Shown: piece after piece, positions 62,095-64,000 of the stretch
How the letters are laid out: each line of letters begins with the position of its first letter
Numbering within the stretch: the stretch's first letter is position 1
From: Herbaspirillum rhizosphaerae
GTDB lineage: Bacteria > Pseudomonadota > Gammaproteobacteria > Burkholderiales > Burkholderiaceae_D
DNA length: 64,000 bases
Assembly (NCBI RefSeq): GCF_001189965.1
Contig: NZ_LFLU01000001.1
Span: forward strand, 1-64,000
Direction: 5' to 3'
The notes under the pieces: model-generated
Database searches by the model: none
Seen by the model: only the letters and a program-made list of their open reading frames with translations
What the model was told of the DNA's origin: nothing
Program-made: the position numbers and the translations under genes

Positions 62095-63227
62095 TGATGT
62101 TGCGACGTGATTTTCTGGCGGCATCGGCTGCGCTGGCTTTATCGGCCACAGCCGGTCCGGCAATGGCGCAGAGTTGCAAGGCGTGGCCGCAATGGCAGGC
62201 GTTTGTGCAACATCACATCCAGAGCGACGGACGTGTCGTCGACCAGTCGGTAGCGAATCAGCAGAGCACTTCCGAAGGGCAGTCTTACGGCATGTTCTTT
62301 GCGCTGGTCGCCAACGACCGCGAGCAGTTCGCCCGGCTGTGGCGCTGGAGCCGCGACAACCTCGGCGCGGGAAGCGACAGGTTGCCGGCCTGGCAATGGG
62401 GCAAACGAGACAATGGCAGCTACGGCGTGCTCGATCCGAATTCCGCTTCCGACGCCGATCTGTGGTTCGCCTATGCCTTGCTGGAAGCCGGACGTCTGTG
62501 GCGCATGCTCGATTATCAGAAAGCCGGCATGGCCTTGCTGGCGCAAATCAAGGACAAGGAAATCACCGATTTGCCGAAGCTGGGAGCGATGCTGTTGCCG
62601 GGGCCGGAAGGCTTCGCCCTTGCCAACGAGACGTGGCGCCTGAATCCGAGTTATCTGCCGTTACCTCTGTTGCGCAAGCTGGCGCGCGTCGATGCGGCGG
62701 GGCCGTGGAATGCCTTGATCGGTACGGCGCAGCAATTGATCCGATCATCGTCGCCGCAAGGCTATGTTCCCGACTGGGCTGCCTATCAGGCGGTGCAAGG
62801 TTTCATGCCGGATGAGCAGACCAGAGGCATCGGCAGCTACGACGCCATTCGCACTTATCTGTGGGCCGGCATGACGGATGACGGCGATCCGCTGGCGCAG
62901 GCATGGCGCAACAGTTTGCAGGGTATGGCGCGTCACGTGGCGGCCAACGGTGCGCCGCCGGAAAAGGTCGACACCGTCAGCGGCGCGGCCGAGGGCAAGG
63001 GGCCGGTCGGTTTCTCGGCCGGCCTGCTGCCGTATCTGCGCAGCCTGAAACTGGATGCGGCGCTCAAGGGCCAGCAGCAGCTGGTGCAGGAGCAGTGGAG
63101 CAAGAGCAGCGACCAGGGCTATTACAACAGCGTGCTGATGCTGTTCGGCTGGGGCTGGGAGCAAGGACAGTATCGCTTCGCTGCGGATGGTGATCTGCAG
63201 CCGTCATGGTTGTCATGCATGAAATAA
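62094..63227 (+). CDS. bcsZ: periplasmic endo-1,4-beta-glucanase BcsZ (GH8)
   Basis: This 377-residue GH8 cellulase has a signal peptide (twin-arginine-like MMLRRDFLAASAALALSATA, cleaved about AMAQ). The proposed acid is Glu61 in STSEGQSYGM and the base Asp250 in GSYDAIRTYLW; the conserved SDADLW is at 119-124. BcsZ trims glucan in the periplasm and affects cellulose output. Its ATG overlaps the bcsC stop by one base. A terminator follows, so the operon ends here. Confidence 0.94.
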   Translation: MMLRRDFLAASAALALSATAGPAMAQSCKAWPQWQAFVQHHIQSDGRVVDQSVANQQSTSEGQSYGMFFALVANDREQFARLWRWSRDNLGAGSDRLPAWQWGKRDNGSYGVLDPNSASDADLWFAYALLEAGRLWRMLDYQKAGMALLAQIKDKEITDLPKLGAMLLPGPEGFALANETWRLNPSYLPLPLLRKLARVDAAGPWNALIGTAQQLIRSSSPQGYVPDWAAYQAVQGFMPDEQTRGIGSYDAIRTYLWAGMTDDGDPLAQAWRNSLQGMARHVAANGAPPEKVDTVSGAAEGKGPVGFSAGLLPYLRSLKLDAALKGQQQLVQEQWSKSSDQGYYNSVLMLFGWGWEQGQYRFAADGDLQPSWLSCMK

Positions 63228-63250
63228 AACACGTGAAGAGAAAACCAGAC

Positions 63251-63275
63251 AAGCCGGCGGCCCTGCCGGCTTTTT
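63251..63275 (+). terminator. rho-independent terminator of the bcs operon
   Basis: AAGCCGGC (63251-63258) pairs with GCCGGCTT (63265-63272) around a 6-base loop and runs into T. It is 23 bases after the bcsZ stop. Confidence 0.9.
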
Positions 63276-63441
63276 CTTTTCTGCCGCCAATTTCCCTCGT
63301 TGATCAAAGGAATGATGCAGTTGCGCCAAAGCTATACTGGCCCGCCATTTGCCGGGTATATCCATCAATCGGCAATCCATGTTGTCAATCTGGCTATCCG
63401 CTTTATTGTCAATCCATCATCTTATAAAAATAGAGACGTTC

Positions 63442-64000
63442 ATGAACATCATCGCCAATCTGAAAATCGGCAAACGGCTTGCGCTGGGATTCTCCGTTAT
63501 TTTGCTGCTGGCCATCACCATCATCTGCATCGGCATCTGGCGCCTGCAAAGCGTGACCGATGCGACCAAGGCCATGATGCAGCGGCCGCTGGAAAAAGAA
63601 CGCCTGATCAGCGACTGGTTTCCGATCGTGCAAACCTCCATCACGCGCGTGACTGCGATCGCCAAGAGCAGCGACCCGGCGTTGGCGCCGTTCTTCGCCA
63701 AGGAAGATGCGGCGTCGTCGAAGATCTCGACCGAGTTGCTCAAGAAGCTGCAACCGATCCTGGAAAGCGAGCAGGAGCTGACGCTGTTCAAGAAGATCGA
63801 GACGCAGCGTTCGCTGTACGTCGTGGCGCGCGACCAGATGCGCAAGGCCAAGGCCGCCGGCGATCTGGAAGAAGCGAACCGCCTGCTGGAAAACGCCTTC
63901 ATGCCGCGCGCCAATGACCTGAAGGATGCCTTGCAAAACCTGCTGACGATGCAGCGCAAGAGCATCGACGACACCGCCGCCGATATCGAACGCATGGCGC
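63442..64000 (+). CDS. methyl-accepting chemotaxis protein (5' part, cut by window end)
   Basis: The frame starts with ATG 63442 and is open to the window edge, giving 186 residues. It begins MNIIANLKIGKRLALGFSVI with a membrane helix at about 12-34, then a 4HB periplasmic sensor ([40 protein letters not shown]). It is closely paralogous to the sensor of the receptor at 47238. HAMP and signalling domains are beyond the window. It directly follows the cellulose operon but after a terminator. Confidence 0.9.
   Translation, partial: MNIIANLKIGKRLALGFSVILLLAITIICIGIWRLQSVTDATKAMMQRPLEKERLISDWFPIVQTSITRVTAIAKSSDPALAPFFAKEDAASSKISTELLKKLQPILESEQELTLFKKIETQRSLYVVARDQMRKAKAAGDLEEANRLLENAFMPRANDLKDALQNLLTMQRKSIDDTAADIERMA

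Noticed and set aside
1-64000. Mobile elements, prophage, CRISPR arrays, tRNA or rRNA genes
   Set aside because: No transposase, integrase, phage structural gene, regularly spaced repeat array or tRNA-like sequence was recognised by eye. A tRNA and covariance-model scan would be needed to exclude small RNAs fully.

Overview
The window is about 60% GC and carries roughly 53 protein genes with short intergenic gaps. It reads like the chromosome of a free-living or plant-associated betaproteobacterium, most likely Oxalobacteraceae (Herbaspirillum-like). That placement is inferred from gene content and style (pst-pho order, many Tsr-type chemoreceptors, an ohr/ohrR pair, a bcs cellulose operon, dispersed palindromic repeats); no rRNA or other phylogenetic marker is present. 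I saw no tRNA, rRNA, CRISPR array, insertion sequence or phage gene.

Layout. 0.1-1.7 kb (minus): acetoacetate decarboxylase and 3-hydroxybutyrate dehydrogenase. 1.9-4.5 kb (plus): a tightly overlapping trio of an OlsB-like N-acyltransferase, a PlcP-like metallophosphoesterase and a GT4 glycosyltransferase, best read as a phosphorus-sparing membrane lipid remodelling cassette. 4.9-11.2 kb: three tandem chemoreceptors. 11.4-21.4 kb: a phosphate block, with ppk1-sixA on minus diverging from pstS-C-A-B-phoU-phoB-phoR on plus; a well-formed Pho box faces each way in the shared gap. 21.6-26.2 kb: a class I glutamine amidotransferase and three exported proteins, two of which share an N-terminal PEGA-like domain joined to either MORN or Sel1 repeats. 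26.3-33.8 kb (minus): a catabolic/uptake operon of enoyl-CoA hydratase, binding protein, ABC ATPase, a fused double permease, an acyl-CoA ligase and an IclR regulator.

34.2-41.2 kb: a hydroxyisobutyrate-dehydrogenase-like enzyme, an orphan amino-acid-type binding protein, an AraC regulator divergent from a fosmidomycin-resistance-type MFS pump, and a minus-strand CcdA / thioredoxin-like / Tat-exported hydrolase set. 41.4-47 kb: a GFA protein, an OmpR/histidine-kinase pair, ohr-ohrR with visible operators, a chromate transporter and a small exported protein. 47.2-54.2 kb: a fourth chemoreceptor, a LysR/PACE efflux divergent pair, DUF2252, MgtC/SapB, a second LysR and a lipocalin-like exported protein. 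54.6-63.2 kb: cellulose operon bcsA-bcsB-bcsC-bcsZ behind an AT-rich regulatory region and a long leader. The window ends inside a fifth chemoreceptor.

How it works together. Phosphate sensing and uptake (Pst/PhoU/PhoBR), polyphosphate storage (Ppk1) and the probable phosphorus-free lipid cassette form one theme; chemotaxis and cellulose form a motile/sessile theme. The rest is ordinary transport, redox defence and carbon catabolism. Intergenic regions hold long imperfect palindromes and a two-copy dispersed repeat that the genes do not explain.
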